A stretch of DNA of 64,000 nucleotides, taken from positions 106,904-170,903 of the forward strand of contig NZ_JBEPTL010000006.1 in NCBI RefSeq assembly GCF_040549465.1, read 5' to 3'. Shown here in pieces: positions 51,709 through 60,284 of the stretch (position 1 is its first letter; each line of letters starts with the position of its first letter). This DNA is from Lacisediminihabitans sp040549465 (lineage in GTDB: Bacteria > Actinomycetota > Actinomycetes > Actinomycetales > Microbacteriaceae). A model generated the notes under the pieces. That model made no database searches. It saw nothing but the letters and a program-made list of their open reading frames with translations, and had not been told where the DNA came from. The translations under genes were made by a program, and so were the position numbers.

Positions 51709-53667
51709 ATGCTGAACCGCTGGCTTCACGACACTCAACCGTTCGCCAGTTCGCTTGACGAACTTACCTACGTCTCTCGGCTGCTCGGATCGGATCCGGC
51801 CCTTGTACTTCACGGGGGTGGAAACACGTCGATTAAAGATCACATCATTGACATCACAGGCGAACTAGTAGATGTGCTTTATGTCAAAGGGAGCGGGTCA
51901 GATCTTGCCACAATCGAAAACTCGGGTTTCACGCCGCTGAGGCAGTCTCGGCTCGCGCAATTGCTTCGCGTGGGACAAATGAGCGACAGCGAAATGATGA
52001 ACGAACTCCGACAATCCAGGCTCGATGCGGCGGCACCAGACCCCTCTGTGGAGTCCCTACTGCATGCTCTGATCCCAGCACGCGTTGTGCTCCACTCGCA
52101 CGCCGATGCATTGCTAGCTGTCATGAATCAGACCGACGGAAGAGCCCGCGTCGAGGAACTCTATGGGGATCGAGTACTAGTGCTTCCATACGTAATGCCT
52201 GGATTCGACCTAGCTCATCTTGCTGCTGAACTTTGGCCAAAGTTGGTGACGTCTCGCACCGAAGGCGTAGTCCTACTGCATCACGGTTTATTCACATTTG
52301 GCGTGAATGCCGAAGGGACCTACGTTCGTCACATCGAACTTATCGGAATGGCCGAGGAATATGCGGCCTTCCCTGTGGGAAAGGACCCAAATGACCCTAA
52401 CCAACCGGGGACTCCGCTGGAGCTGGCGAAATTTCGCCTCGATGCGAGCGTCATCGCAGGTCGCGCGCTGATCGCAGCCCAGAGTCCCTCCTCGCGTTCG
52501 CGACTTTTCGCTGCTTCGCAGGATGTATCGAGTAAGGCGATGCTTGGACCGGCCACGCCCGACCATGTCCTTCGCACGAAGCGACTGCCGATGATAGGTC
52601 GCGATCTAGAGAAATATGCGCGGGATTATGGCGAGTACTTTGAGCAGAATCGCTATCGACGCGGATCGAAGATCGAGCAACTAGATGCAGCGCCCCGGGT
52701 AGTGCTCGATGCAGAGTGGGGTCTCATCACTTTTGGCGATTCGGCTGGGGACGCCAAAATTACCGCCGATCTCTATCTACACACCATTGACATCATTGAC
52801 GCGGCCGAGAGGCAATCCGGCTATCGTGCTCTTCCTGCAGGTGACGTCTTCGACGTCGAATATTGGGAGCTTGAACAGGCCAAATTACGTCGGGGAGCAT
52901 CGCGCAAGCGGTTTCAAGGTGAGGTCGCGGTCGTGACAGGCGCCGCTTCCGGGATTGGGCGTGCTTGCGCCGAGATCCTGCTGGAGCAAGGAGCTGCCGT
53001 AATTGGCCTCGATTTGAGCCCGACGATAGTCGACTGCTTCGCTAACGATGCATGGCTTGGCGTTCAAACCGACGTCTCTGACGTCGATCAACTTCGCAGT
53101 TCGATCAGCCAAGCTGTTCGCCGGTTCGGTGGGATCGATATTCTGGTGCCTGCGGCAGGTGTGTTCGGTGCAAGCGCGCCCATAGCTTCACTCGACGAAT
53201 CGGTATGGCTGCAGAGCTTCAATGTGAACGTCAGCGCAGTGGCAAGGCTTTTCACAATAGTGCATCCCTATCTTGCCCTCGCACCCAATGGTGGACGAGT
53301 CGTATTGATAGCCAGTAAGAACATCACGGCCCCCGGCCCGGGAGCTTCGGCTTACTCCGCCAGTAAAGCGGCTGCCGCTCAACTCGCCCGAGTAGCGGCC
53401 CTGGAATGGGCGCCCGATGGGATTCGCGTCAACCTTGTGCACCCTGACGCTGTATTTGATACAGGGCTTTGGACACCCGCACTTCTCGAGGAGCGTGCTG
53501 CAAATTATGGAATGACAGTAGACAGCTACAAGCGCCGCAATCTCCTTCACCTCGAAATCACAAGCCTCGACGTTGGACGGGCCGTCGCGGAGCTGTGCTC
53601 GAATACCTTCCGTGCAACGACTGGGGCGAATATACCGATCGACGGTGGCAATCAGCGCGTGGTCTAG
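51709..53667 (+). CDS. Bifunctional class II aldolase/short-chain dehydrogenase
   Basis: I start this 652-residue protein at MLNRWLHDTQPFASSLDELT, behind CAGGAAA; a TTG 16 codons earlier overlaps an operator. Residues 1-400 are a class II aldolase: phosphate loop LHGGGNTSIKDH, zinc His in LHSHADALLAV and LLHHGLFTFG. Residues 405-652 are an SDR: VVTGAASGIGRACAEILL, YxxxK in AYSASKAAAAQLAR and the end IPIDGGNQRVV. This is the YuxG/RhaDE-like fusion. It should split a ketose-1-phosphate to DHAP plus an aldehyde and oxidise or reduce the aldehyde. Confidence 0.92.
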   Translation: MLNRWLHDTQPFASSLDELTYVSRLLGSDPALVLHGGGNTSIKDHIIDITGELVDVLYVKGSGSDLATIENSGFTPLRQSRLAQLLRVGQMSDSEMMNELRQSRLDAAAPDPSVESLLHALIPARVVLHSHADALLAVMNQTDGRARVEELYGDRVLVLPYVMPGFDLAHLAAELWPKLVTSRTEGVVLLHHGLFTFGVNAEGTYVRHIELIGMAEEYAAFPVGKDPNDPNQPGTPLELAKFRLDASVIAGRALIAAQSPSSRSRLFAASQDVSSKAMLGPATPDHVLRTKRLPMIGRDLEKYARDYGEYFEQNRYRRGSKIEQLDAAPRVVLDAEWGLITFGDSAGDAKITADLYLHTIDIIDAAERQSGYRALPAGDVFDVEYWELEQAKLRRGASRKRFQGEVAVVTGAASGIGRACAEILLEQGAAVIGLDLSPTIVDCFANDAWLGVQTDVSDVDQLRSSISQAVRRFGGIDILVPAAGVFGASAPIASLDESVWLQSFNVNVSAVARLFTIVHPYLALAPNGGRVVLIASKNITAPGPGASAYSASKAAAAQLARVAALEWAPDGIRVNLVHPDAVFDTGLWTPALLEERAANYGMTVDSYKRRNLLHLEITSLDVGRAVAELCSNTFRATTGANIPIDGGNQRVV

Positions 53668-53808
53668 CCAGGTGAAATGAGAAGGAACCCGCCCGCTGCG
53701 AGCCTTACTCCATTTCGACCCTAGCAACCGGTAGAGACTGGTTGAACCCGTGACGACCACTTCCAATCCCGCGATTAAACATGAGTTCGAGAAAGGGTCA
53801 GCAATTCA

Positions 53809-54972
53809 ATGTCTACCCAGTACCGGGCCCTCGATGGAGAGAGCGTATGTGAATACGTGCGTCGGTGGCGACCCGAGTTTGAGCCGGATTGTTCCGAGGA
53901 AATCGGTGACGGGAACCTGAATTTGGTGTTCCGGGTTCACGGGCGTGCGAACCAGCAGCCGTCAAGCATAATCGTAAAGCAGGCTGTCCCTTATCTCCGG
54001 GCAGCAGGCGAAGGCTGGCCACTCACTCTCGACCGCAGCCGAATTGAAGCCGAAGCGCTCGAATTGCACGGACGTCTTGCTCCTGGGCTTACTCCCGTGG
54101 TGCGTCTTCGCGATGAATCGATGCACTTGCTGATACTGGAAGATCTGGTGGGGCACACCGTATGGCGGACCTCGCTTGTTGGAGGGAAGCACGTTGCAGG
54201 GATAGCCGCCGGTATTGGACGATACTGTGCCCGGACCCTGCTCGGCACGAGCCACATCCTGATGCCGTCTGCCGAACGCAAGGCGCTTTCGATGCGCTTC
54301 GTGAATCCAGATCTGTGCGCCATTAGCGAAGACCTCGTCTTTACCGCCCCTTACATCGACGCTGAGTCGAACATTCTCGATGAGGCGGCGATTCCCATCG
54401 CTGAGCAGCTTCGACGGGACCGCACGCTCCAACAGAAGGCAAGCTACTTGCGGTTTCTTTTCAAGACACGCGCCGAGGCCGTCATCCACGGGGACCTTCA
54501 TACAGGGTCAATTATGGTGGCCGAGGACGATCCTCGAGTTATGGATCCGGAATTCGCCTTCTTTGGACCAATGGGTTACGACATCGGCAATCTATTCGCA
54601 AATCTTGCTTTTGCTCGCCTCAGACATGAACTACTCGGAAACGATTTCTTTGTCGCCCAAGTCGATGAGTATGCGAGCGAGTTTTGGTCCACCTTTGTCG
54701 AAGAAGTGCGAAGCCTTTGGCCGGCGACCGAGCCATGGCGTGAATCTTTCTTGGTCTCGCTTGTCCAGGATTCAGCTGACTTTGCCGCGATGGAGATGAT
54801 ACGGCGCATGGTGGGACTCGCACATGTAAACGATATTGACACATTGCCACTCAACGAACGGTTTGTGGCACGTCAGCGCGTTCTTGACAGTGCGCGGCTA
54901 CTCACGCTCGGGCTTCCAGTTGGCAGCGCCGAGGACCTTTGGCTTCGCGCAACACGGAAGGACGCTTTGTAA
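53809..54972 (+). CDS. MtnK-like sugar kinase
   Basis: This 387-residue protein has the aminoglycoside-phosphotransferase/MtnK fold. The nucleotide loop is IGDGNLNLVFRVHG near residue 32, the catalytic Asp is in VIHGDLHTGSIMV near residue 230 and the metal-binding Asp in VMDPEFAFFGPMGYDIGN. MtnK phosphorylates the C1 hydroxyl of methylthioribose. Together with the MtnA-like isomerase it would turn an aldose to ketose-1-phosphate in two steps. It follows the aldolase gene after 141 bases. Confidence 0.9.
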   Translation: MSTQYRALDGESVCEYVRRWRPEFEPDCSEEIGDGNLNLVFRVHGRANQQPSSIIVKQAVPYLRAAGEGWPLTLDRSRIEAEALELHGRLAPGLTPVVRLRDESMHLLILEDLVGHTVWRTSLVGGKHVAGIAAGIGRYCARTLLGTSHILMPSAERKALSMRFVNPDLCAISEDLVFTAPYIDAESNILDEAAIPIAEQLRRDRTLQQKASYLRFLFKTRAEAVIHGDLHTGSIMVAEDDPRVMDPEFAFFGPMGYDIGNLFANLAFARLRHELLGNDFFVAQVDEYASEFWSTFVEEVRSLWPATEPWRESFLVSLVQDSADFAAMEMIRRMVGLAHVNDIDTLPLNERFVARQRVLDSARLLTLGLPVGSAEDLWLRATRKDAL

Positions 54973-55057
54973 AAAGACAACACCATTGATTTAACGGGGC
55001 GGCCAGCACTTGCTTTCTTGCTTCTTTTCTTACCTATCGACTGTCGGAGGTCGCAGA

Positions 55058-55441
55058 ATGAAAAAGGGCGGAATCTTAAACGCCGGGTTGAACAGCGCGA
55101 TCAGTCGACTTGGTCATGGGGACATCGTTATCGTCGCCGACTGCGGGCTCCCGATACCTCGGGGGGTAACGGTGGTGGACCTGGCGCTTGTGCACGGTGT
55201 CCCCCGCTTCGAGCAGGTGCTCGACGCTTTACTTGGAGAAGTGGTGTTTGAGGCTTGCGTCGCAGCCACTGAGATCAGGGGAACAGAAGCTGAGAGCTGG
55301 CTGTCAGCACGATTTGGCGAAATTCAGTTCATCAGCCATGCCGATCTCAAGCAAATGGCTACCAGTGCCCGCGTGTTTATTCGGACAGGCGAGGCGACGG
55401 CGTATGCCAACGCCGCGCTGACCTGCGGCGTGCCATTCTGA
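55058..55441 (+). CDS. rbsD: D-ribose pyranase (RbsD/FucU family)
   Basis: I start this 127-residue protein at MKKGGILNAGLNSAISRLGH, following CGGAGG. The active-site His is in RLGHGD, Asp in VADCGLPIP, and the C-terminal Tyr/Asn are in EATAYANAAL. RbsD converts pyranose to furanose sugars without chemistry at C1. It lies 85 bases after the kinase gene in the same orientation. Its presence suggests that the substrate can form a pyranose ring. Confidence 0.9.
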   Translation: MKKGGILNAGLNSAISRLGHGDIVIVADCGLPIPRGVTVVDLALVHGVPRFEQVLDALLGEVVFEACVAATEIRGTEAESWLSARFGEIQFISHADLKQMATSARVFIRTGEATAYANAALTCGVPF

Positions 55442-55649
55442 CTCAGCTGATGAGCATCGCTCCAGAACCGGGTCGATTCTTACAAAGAGGTCCCAGCGTG
55501 CAGTGTTCATCGGACTCGACTTGCATTTCGAGCATGACGTCAAATGGGCGATTGGGAATCTCAGTGTTTTGGTGAATTACAAAGTGCCGACGTTGGGTCG
55601 ATTCTTTCGCGGTAGTCCTTATTCGTTTCGAATATCACAAATAGGTGCA

Positions 55650-55662
55650 GTTGTATGACATC
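55650..55662. promoter_or_regulatory. GntR-type site 1 upstream of the dehydrogenase gene
   Basis: GTTGTATGACATC matches GTTGT-N3-ACAAC at nine of ten positions. Confidence 0.5.
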
Positions 55663-55724
55663 ATTTTATCGGAAAGCAAAGTATCTAGCTCATCCGATCC
55701 TGCCTATCCGGCAGAAGGACAATC

Positions 55725-55737
55725 GTTGTACGACAAC
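55725..55737. promoter_or_regulatory. GntR-type site 2 upstream of the dehydrogenase gene
   Basis: GTTGTACGACAAC is a perfect inverted repeat, 27 bases before the ATG. Confidence 0.65.
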
Positions 55738-55764
55738 AAGCGACATCTAATAGGAGAGACATTC

Positions 55765-56652
55765 ATGGCGAACGCTACATTTATAGGACTCGGGACGATG
55801 GGCAGCGGGATGGCAGCCAATCTGTTAAAAAGCGGTCATTCGGTTACCTTTTGGAACCGTACTCAGAGCGCGGGCGCTGACCTTGAGAGATCGGGAGCGA
55901 AACGTGCGTCATCTATCGCCGAAGCGGTTCAAGGGGCCGAATTTGTGCTCTACTGCCTTTCTAATGACGAAGCTGTCAAAGCAGTGGTGTTCGGCGCAGA
56001 CGGAATCGCAGCGAACGCTTCTTCGGACACCATCGTGATCGACCTCTCTACGATCGACACGAATACGAGTGCAGACGAAGCGGCAGAGTACTCTCGCCTC
56101 GGCATTCGCTTCCTCGACGCACCAGTCTTCGGAACACGTGGCGAGGCTGCCAGCGGAGGCTTGTGGATCGTCATCGGCGGTGATGAGGAGGTCTTTGAGT
56201 CCGCGCGTGTAGTTCTCGAGCCTCTCAGCGAAACCCTGCACTACATGGGTAAGGCTGGAAGCGGCGTGCGAATGAAATTGGTTGGGAATCTCTTGGTGGC
56301 GGCGCAGCTGGAGTCACTCGGCGAAGCACTCTCGCTCGCTAAGAAAGCTGGCCTTCGCTTGTCAGACGTACTTGGTGTCATTCATGTTGCCGATTTCCGC
56401 TCGCCCATTTACGACGGCGTGGGCGCCAATGTTCTTGCAGGGGACTATAGCCCAGACTTCGCGTTGGATCTCATGCTTAAAGATGCGAACCTCATTCGTG
56501 ATTTTGCCGATCGCGTGGGTGTCCGGATTCCGGCAGCAAGCGCTACCCGTAATGTCATCCAACGCGCCGTGGAGGCCGGCTACGCCAGCGAGAATGCGTC
56601 TGCCTTCATCAAAGTGATCGCCGAGGACGCTGGCGTGGATCTTCGGGAATAA
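55765..56652 (+). CDS. Beta-hydroxyacid dehydrogenase (LtnD/GarR type)
   Basis: I start this 295-residue protein at MANATFIGLGTMGSGMAANL with TAGGAGAG upstream. The NAD loop is FIGLGTMGSGMA, the substrate loop DAPVFGTRGEAASGGLWIV and the catalytic Lys in GVRMKLVGNLL near residue 172, all typical of tartronate-semialdehyde reductase, hydroxyisobutyrate dehydrogenase and L-threonate dehydrogenase (LtnD). In this locus it might handle an acid or aldehyde made from the aldolase product. It is convergent with the GntR gene. Confidence 0.88.
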   Translation: MANATFIGLGTMGSGMAANLLKSGHSVTFWNRTQSAGADLERSGAKRASSIAEAVQGAEFVLYCLSNDEAVKAVVFGADGIAANASSDTIVIDLSTIDTNTSADEAAEYSRLGIRFLDAPVFGTRGEAASGGLWIVIGGDEEVFESARVVLEPLSETLHYMGKAGSGVRMKLVGNLLVAAQLESLGEALSLAKKAGLRLSDVLGVIHVADFRSPIYDGVGANVLAGDYSPDFALDLMLKDANLIRDFADRVGVRIPAASATRNVIQRAVEAGYASENASAFIKVIAEDAGVDLRE

Positions 56653-56684
56653 TTTTGGCCGTGCAGGGCCGTTCCGTTCTGTGA

Positions 56685-57404
56685 TTACGCTCGTCGAATG
56701 AGCGTGAAGGCGTAACGGCCCTCAATGAAGTAGGCGCGTGTGTACATCACCAATCGGTCGTTTTGGTCATACTGAAGTTGGTCGAGCAGGACATACAAAC
56801 GGCGCTTATCAGCATCCGGTCCCCAGCCAACATGGCTCGATTCGATTGCGTGGATCTCTGCCACGCTCCATGTGGCGTGGACGCCCAGTTTTGTTTCAAA
56901 GTAGTGAAAGACTGAGCCCTGAAGTTCTGAGCTTTCGAAGTCTTGTGGGAACACATGCATTGGTATGAGATCGTAGGTGTATGCGACTGTCTCCCCGTCA
57001 GCGGTAACTTGGCGCCGAAGTTCCAACACATCTGTGTTACTTGGGAGGGACATTTTCTCCGCTTCGTCCAGCGTGACGGGGCGAATCGTACGTCTGCCAT
57101 AAATCATGCCCGGTAACTTGCCGGATTCTCTAACTGAATCGGTGATCGAGGCGAGTCTCTCGATACCTGAGCGAATTTTCGGTCGCGACACGACAAAAGT
57201 ACCGATTCCATGTTGGGTCCGGACTAGCCCCAGTACCTCGAGCTCCTTCAGCGCTGTCCGCACGGTTGGCCGGGATACGCCGTAGGTCTCCCCGAGCGCT
57301 GCCTCGGTAGGGAGTTTATCTCCCGGCTGCCACTCGCCTGCACGAATCACCGACTTGATCGACGCAGCAATTCCACCGGAAAGTCCTGGCTTTTTACCCG
57401 GCAT
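56685..57404 (-). CDS. GntR-family regulator (HutC/UTRA type)
   Basis: This 239-residue regulator has a winged helix (KLPTEAALGETYGVSRPTVR, TALKELEVLGLVRTQHG) and a UTRA ligand-binding domain that resembles chorismate lyase, ending IEGRYAFTLIRR. AAGGAGA precedes the ATG. A perfect GTTGT-N3-ACAAC palindrome lies 24 bases upstream and related sites occur at other promoters of the locus, so it probably represses the whole locus until a sugar phosphate binds. Confidence 0.92.
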   Translation of the reverse strand: MPGKKPGLSGGIAASIKSVIRAGEWQPGDKLPTEAALGETYGVSRPTVRTALKELEVLGLVRTQHGIGTFVVSRPKIRSGIERLASITDSVRESGKLPGMIYGRRTIRPVTLDEAEKMSLPSNTDVLELRRQVTADGETVAYTYDLIPMHVFPQDFESSELQGSVFHYFETKLGVHATWSVAEIHAIESSHVGWGPDADKRRLYVLLDQLQYDQNDRLVMYTRAYFIEGRYAFTLIRRA

Positions 57405-57427
57405 ATCTTCTCCTTGACATTTCAGAC

Positions 57428-57440
57428 GTTGTCATACAAC
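57428..57440. promoter_or_regulatory. GntR-type autoregulatory site
   Basis: GTTGTCATACAAC is a perfect inverted repeat 24 bases upstream of the GntR start. A weaker relative (GATATCTGACAAC, eight of ten) lies at 57502-57514 on the importer side. Confidence 0.68.
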
Positions 57441-57629
57441 ATAGTGCGAGTGCGGGACCGGTCCTTTTGATTCCGAGATAATAGCTGGCCAGCGGCGGTC
57501 GGATATCTGACAACCAGGATGTTCAAAGGGGCAATTAGCAGCATATAGATGCACTTTATGCGAAGAGGTTCGAGTTGTAAGGGCTAACACGCATGCACCT
57601 TTCACCAAGAAAGTTCAAAGGAGAATTAA

Positions 57630-58667
57630 ATGCAGTTTCACAAGTGGAGCCGACCTCTAATCAAGGGTGGCATTTCTGCGGTCGCTGTCGTATTGGCGCT
57701 TTCAGGTTGCGCCTCGGTGTCAGGCACTGGCACTGGGTCCAGTGCCAAGCCCAATCATCAGATTGTCATCGGTTACGCCGGTCCAACTCTGACCAACGCG
57801 TTTTTTGTCGGCCTCAATCAAGGCATTTCCGAGGGGACAAAAAAGCTTGGCTATAAGCTCATTTCCACGAACGCAAACGGCGACGCCAGCCAGCAGTTCA
57901 ATGATGCGACGAACCTGCTCAGCCGGGGAATCGATGTTCTCATCCTTAGCCCGATCGACGCGAAGGCCATCACGCCTGCCGTGAAGCAAGCCAACGCTGC
58001 GAAGATCCCAGTATTTACGCTGGACCGTGGAAGTGACGGAGGGACCATCACGTCCTTCGTTGCCAGTGATAACGTCGCGGCCGGGAAAACAGCGGCCGAT
58101 TGGATTGCCAAGACGCTGACTGCAAAAAACGGCTCTGCGAAAGGTAACGTCGTCAACCTCGTGGGGCTGGTTGGAACAACTGCTGCTACGGATCGTGACA
58201 AAGGCTTCAAAGAAGGCCTTAAAGCTTATCCAGGAATCAAGATCGTTGCTGAGCAAGAAGGTGGTTTCGACCAAGAAAAATCGTTGAACGCCATGACGAA
58301 CATCCTTCAGGCAAACTCTCAAATTGATGCTGTCTTCGGCGCAAACGATGACAACACCGTCGGAGCGGAGCGCGCAATTGATGGTGCGAATCGCTTCAAG
58401 CCAATTGGTGACCCTGGCCACATCGCGATCATCGGAATCGACGGCACGGCGCAGGCTCTGAGCGCAATTCGCGCAGGTAAGCAGGACGCCACCATCTCAC
58501 AAAACCCAATCAAGATGGCAGAAAAGTCGCTGACTTTCGTCTCCGAGTACGTTGCGGGGAAAACTGTCCCGGCGACCTACGCCTGGCCAACCTTCTTGCT
58601 CGACTCCAAGAACATCGACGGCCCAGAGGCGAAGGCCTACGGCCTTTGGTCTGCTGAAATCAAGTAG
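57630..58667 (+). CDS. RbsB-like sugar-binding lipoprotein
   Basis: This 345-residue protein has a lipoprotein signal (GGISAVAVVLALSGCASVSG). The mature part is a periplasmic-binding-protein type 1 fold of the ribose/autoinducer group: PTLTNAFFVGLNQGISEGTK, VLILSPIDAKAITPAVKQAN, FTLDRGSDGG and AIIGIDGTAQALSAI. It is first of three importer genes and is followed by a strong hairpin that could raise its expression relative to the membrane parts. Confidence 0.93.
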   Translation: MQFHKWSRPLIKGGISAVAVVLALSGCASVSGTGTGSSAKPNHQIVIGYAGPTLTNAFFVGLNQGISEGTKKLGYKLISTNANGDASQQFNDATNLLSRGIDVLILSPIDAKAITPAVKQANAAKIPVFTLDRGSDGGTITSFVASDNVAAGKTAADWIAKTLTAKNGSAKGNVVNLVGLVGTTAATDRDKGFKEGLKAYPGIKIVAEQEGGFDQEKSLNAMTNILQANSQIDAVFGANDDNTVGAERAIDGANRFKPIGDPGHIAIIGIDGTAQALSAIRAGKQDATISQNPIKMAEKSLTFVSEYVAGKTVPATYAWPTFLLDSKNIDGPEAKAYGLWSAEIK

Positions 58668-58697
58668 TAAGAGTGAACTCGAGCGAGGCACTGTGAT

Positions 58698-58734
58698 GGT
58701 GGCACCAGTTTGCGCAGGTTGAACTGGTGCCACC
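58698..58734 (+). promoter_or_regulatory. Intercistronic hairpin after the sugar-binding gene
   Basis: GGTGGCACCAGTT and AACTGGTGCCACC form a perfect 13-bp stem with an 11-base loop. No U-tract follows, so it probably stabilises the upstream mRNA or partly stops transcription rather than fully terminating it. Confidence 0.75.
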
Positions 58735-58757
58735 TCAATATTTGCAAAGGAACGCTT

Positions 58758-60284
58758 ATGAATTCGGGGCAAGTTATGGCTGTTGAAGGTGATGTGCTGC
58801 TCGAGATGCGTGGGATCGAAAAATCCTTTCCCGGCGTTAAAGCTTTACGTGGGGTCGACCTTCAAGTTCCTGCCGGCCACGTGCTCGGGCTGGTCGGAGA
58901 AAATGGTGCCGGCAAATCGACGTTGATGAAAGTTCTATCTGGAGCCTATGACGCCGATAAAGGGGTGATTTTAGTAGAAGGGAAAGAGCTGCCAGCCGGC
59001 ACCAGCGCAGCGATTAGTGCTGGCATCGCGGTGATCTACCAAGAATTGAGCTTGGTGAACGACATGAGCGTTATGGAGAACCTTTTTCTCGGTCGAGTTC
59101 CCTCGAAGGCTGGATTCCTACGGCGCGGGCTCGCTCGAGACCGAGCGCGTGAAGCTCTTTCGGAGGTGGGGCTGGCTGCAGTCGACCCAGACACTCGCGT
59201 AGGTGACTTGCCGCTGAATAAACGTCAGCTCGTCGAGTTAGCAAAGGCTCTCGTCAGGGATGCCCGGATTCTTGTCATGGATGAACCCACGGCCGCCTTA
59301 CAAAGCCAGGACGTGGAAAACCTCTACAAAGTTGTCAAGGCTCTCAAGAAGCGCAATCTGGCCATTGTTCTGATCTCACACCACCTTGAAGAGGTGTTCG
59401 AACTTGCAGATTCTGCAGTGGTCATGCGGGATGGTTCCGCGGTCGCGTCGCGTCCAATCGCGGATTGGGATGAGGCCGCGATGGTGAGGGCAATGGTAGA
59501 TCGAGATCTCGACGATTTCTTTCCATGGAAGGAACGGGAAATTGGTGAGATTGTCCTTGAGGTATCGGGCCTGGTCAGTGCCCCGCTTGTCCGGGATGCG
59601 AGCTTGGTAGTGCGGGCAGGAGAAATTGTCGGCGTCGGCGGCATCGCTGGGGCGGGACGTACTGACTTTTTGAAAGCAATTTCGGCCGCCGAATCATATT
59701 CAGCTGGTCAAGTACGAGTGGGAGGCAGCGCACGCAAATTGAAATCGCCTACTGACGCTCTCGCGAACGGTGTGATCTACGTGCCTGAAGACCGCAAACT
59801 GGAGGGCTTGGTTATGGAGGCATCGATAAGTGAAAACATCGCTCTATCTAACCTTCGACGAATTTCTCGGTGGGGGTTTGTAAACGCGGCCAAAAAGAAG
59901 GCTCTCGCCAACGCCGCCGTAAAGCGCTTCGGCGTAAGGACGACCAGTATCGGGCAGATGGCTGGGACGCTCTCAGGCGGCAATCAACAGAAAGTGATTT
60001 TGGGCCGAGCAACCGCCTCTCACCCTCGCATCATCCTGTTAGACGAGCCCACACGAGGCATTGATGTAGGCGCCAAGGCCGAGATTTATGGTCACATGAT
60101 CACCATGGCCCGCGAAGGTGCAGCCATCGTCATGGTCTCAAGCGAGCTCCCTGAACTGCTGGGAATGAGCGACCGCGTCGTGGTCATGTTCCGCGGCCGT
60201 ACGGTTGCTGATCTCCCGCGGGATCAGGCAACTTCAGAAATAGTTACGCACTGGGCCACAACGGGAATGGGATTGGAATCATGA
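58758..60284 (+). CDS. RbsA-like double-domain ABC ATPase
   Basis: I start this 508-residue protein at MNSGQVMAVEGDVLLEMRGI, behind AAAGGA. The first ATPase domain has Walker A VGENGAGKSTLM, signature LPLNKRQLVELAKALV and Walker B LVMDEPTAAL. The second has a degenerate Walker A (GGIAGAGRTDFL), signature LSGGNQQKVILGR and Walker B LLDEPTRGIDVGAK. This is the standard layout of CUT2 sugar importers. Confidence 0.95.
   Translation: MNSGQVMAVEGDVLLEMRGIEKSFPGVKALRGVDLQVPAGHVLGLVGENGAGKSTLMKVLSGAYDADKGVILVEGKELPAGTSAAISAGIAVIYQELSLVNDMSVMENLFLGRVPSKAGFLRRGLARDRAREALSEVGLAAVDPDTRVGDLPLNKRQLVELAKALVRDARILVMDEPTAALQSQDVENLYKVVKALKKRNLAIVLISHHLEEVFELADSAVVMRDGSAVASRPIADWDEAAMVRAMVDRDLDDFFPWKEREIGEIVLEVSGLVSAPLVRDASLVVRAGEIVGVGGIAGAGRTDFLKAISAAESYSAGQVRVGGSARKLKSPTDALANGVIYVPEDRKLEGLVMEASISENIALSNLRRISRWGFVNAAKKKALANAAVKRFGVRTTSIGQMAGTLSGGNQQKVILGRATASHPRIILLDEPTRGIDVGAKAEIYGHMITMAREGAAIVMVSSELPELLGMSDRVVVMFRGRTVADLPRDQATSEIVTHWATTGMGLES

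Larger units (their letters stand above)
55442..55764. other. 323-bp promoter region with two GntR-type sites
   Basis: No supported gene lies here. The stretch is AT-richer than its neighbours and holds two operator copies 75 bases apart (listed separately). It separates rbsD from the dehydrogenase gene, so the latter probably has its own promoter. Confidence 0.6.

Noticed and set aside
53668..53808. A GntR-type site before the kinase gene
   Set aside because: No segment in this gap matches GTTGT-N3-ACAAC at eight or more positions, so the kinase is probably read from the aldolase promoter.
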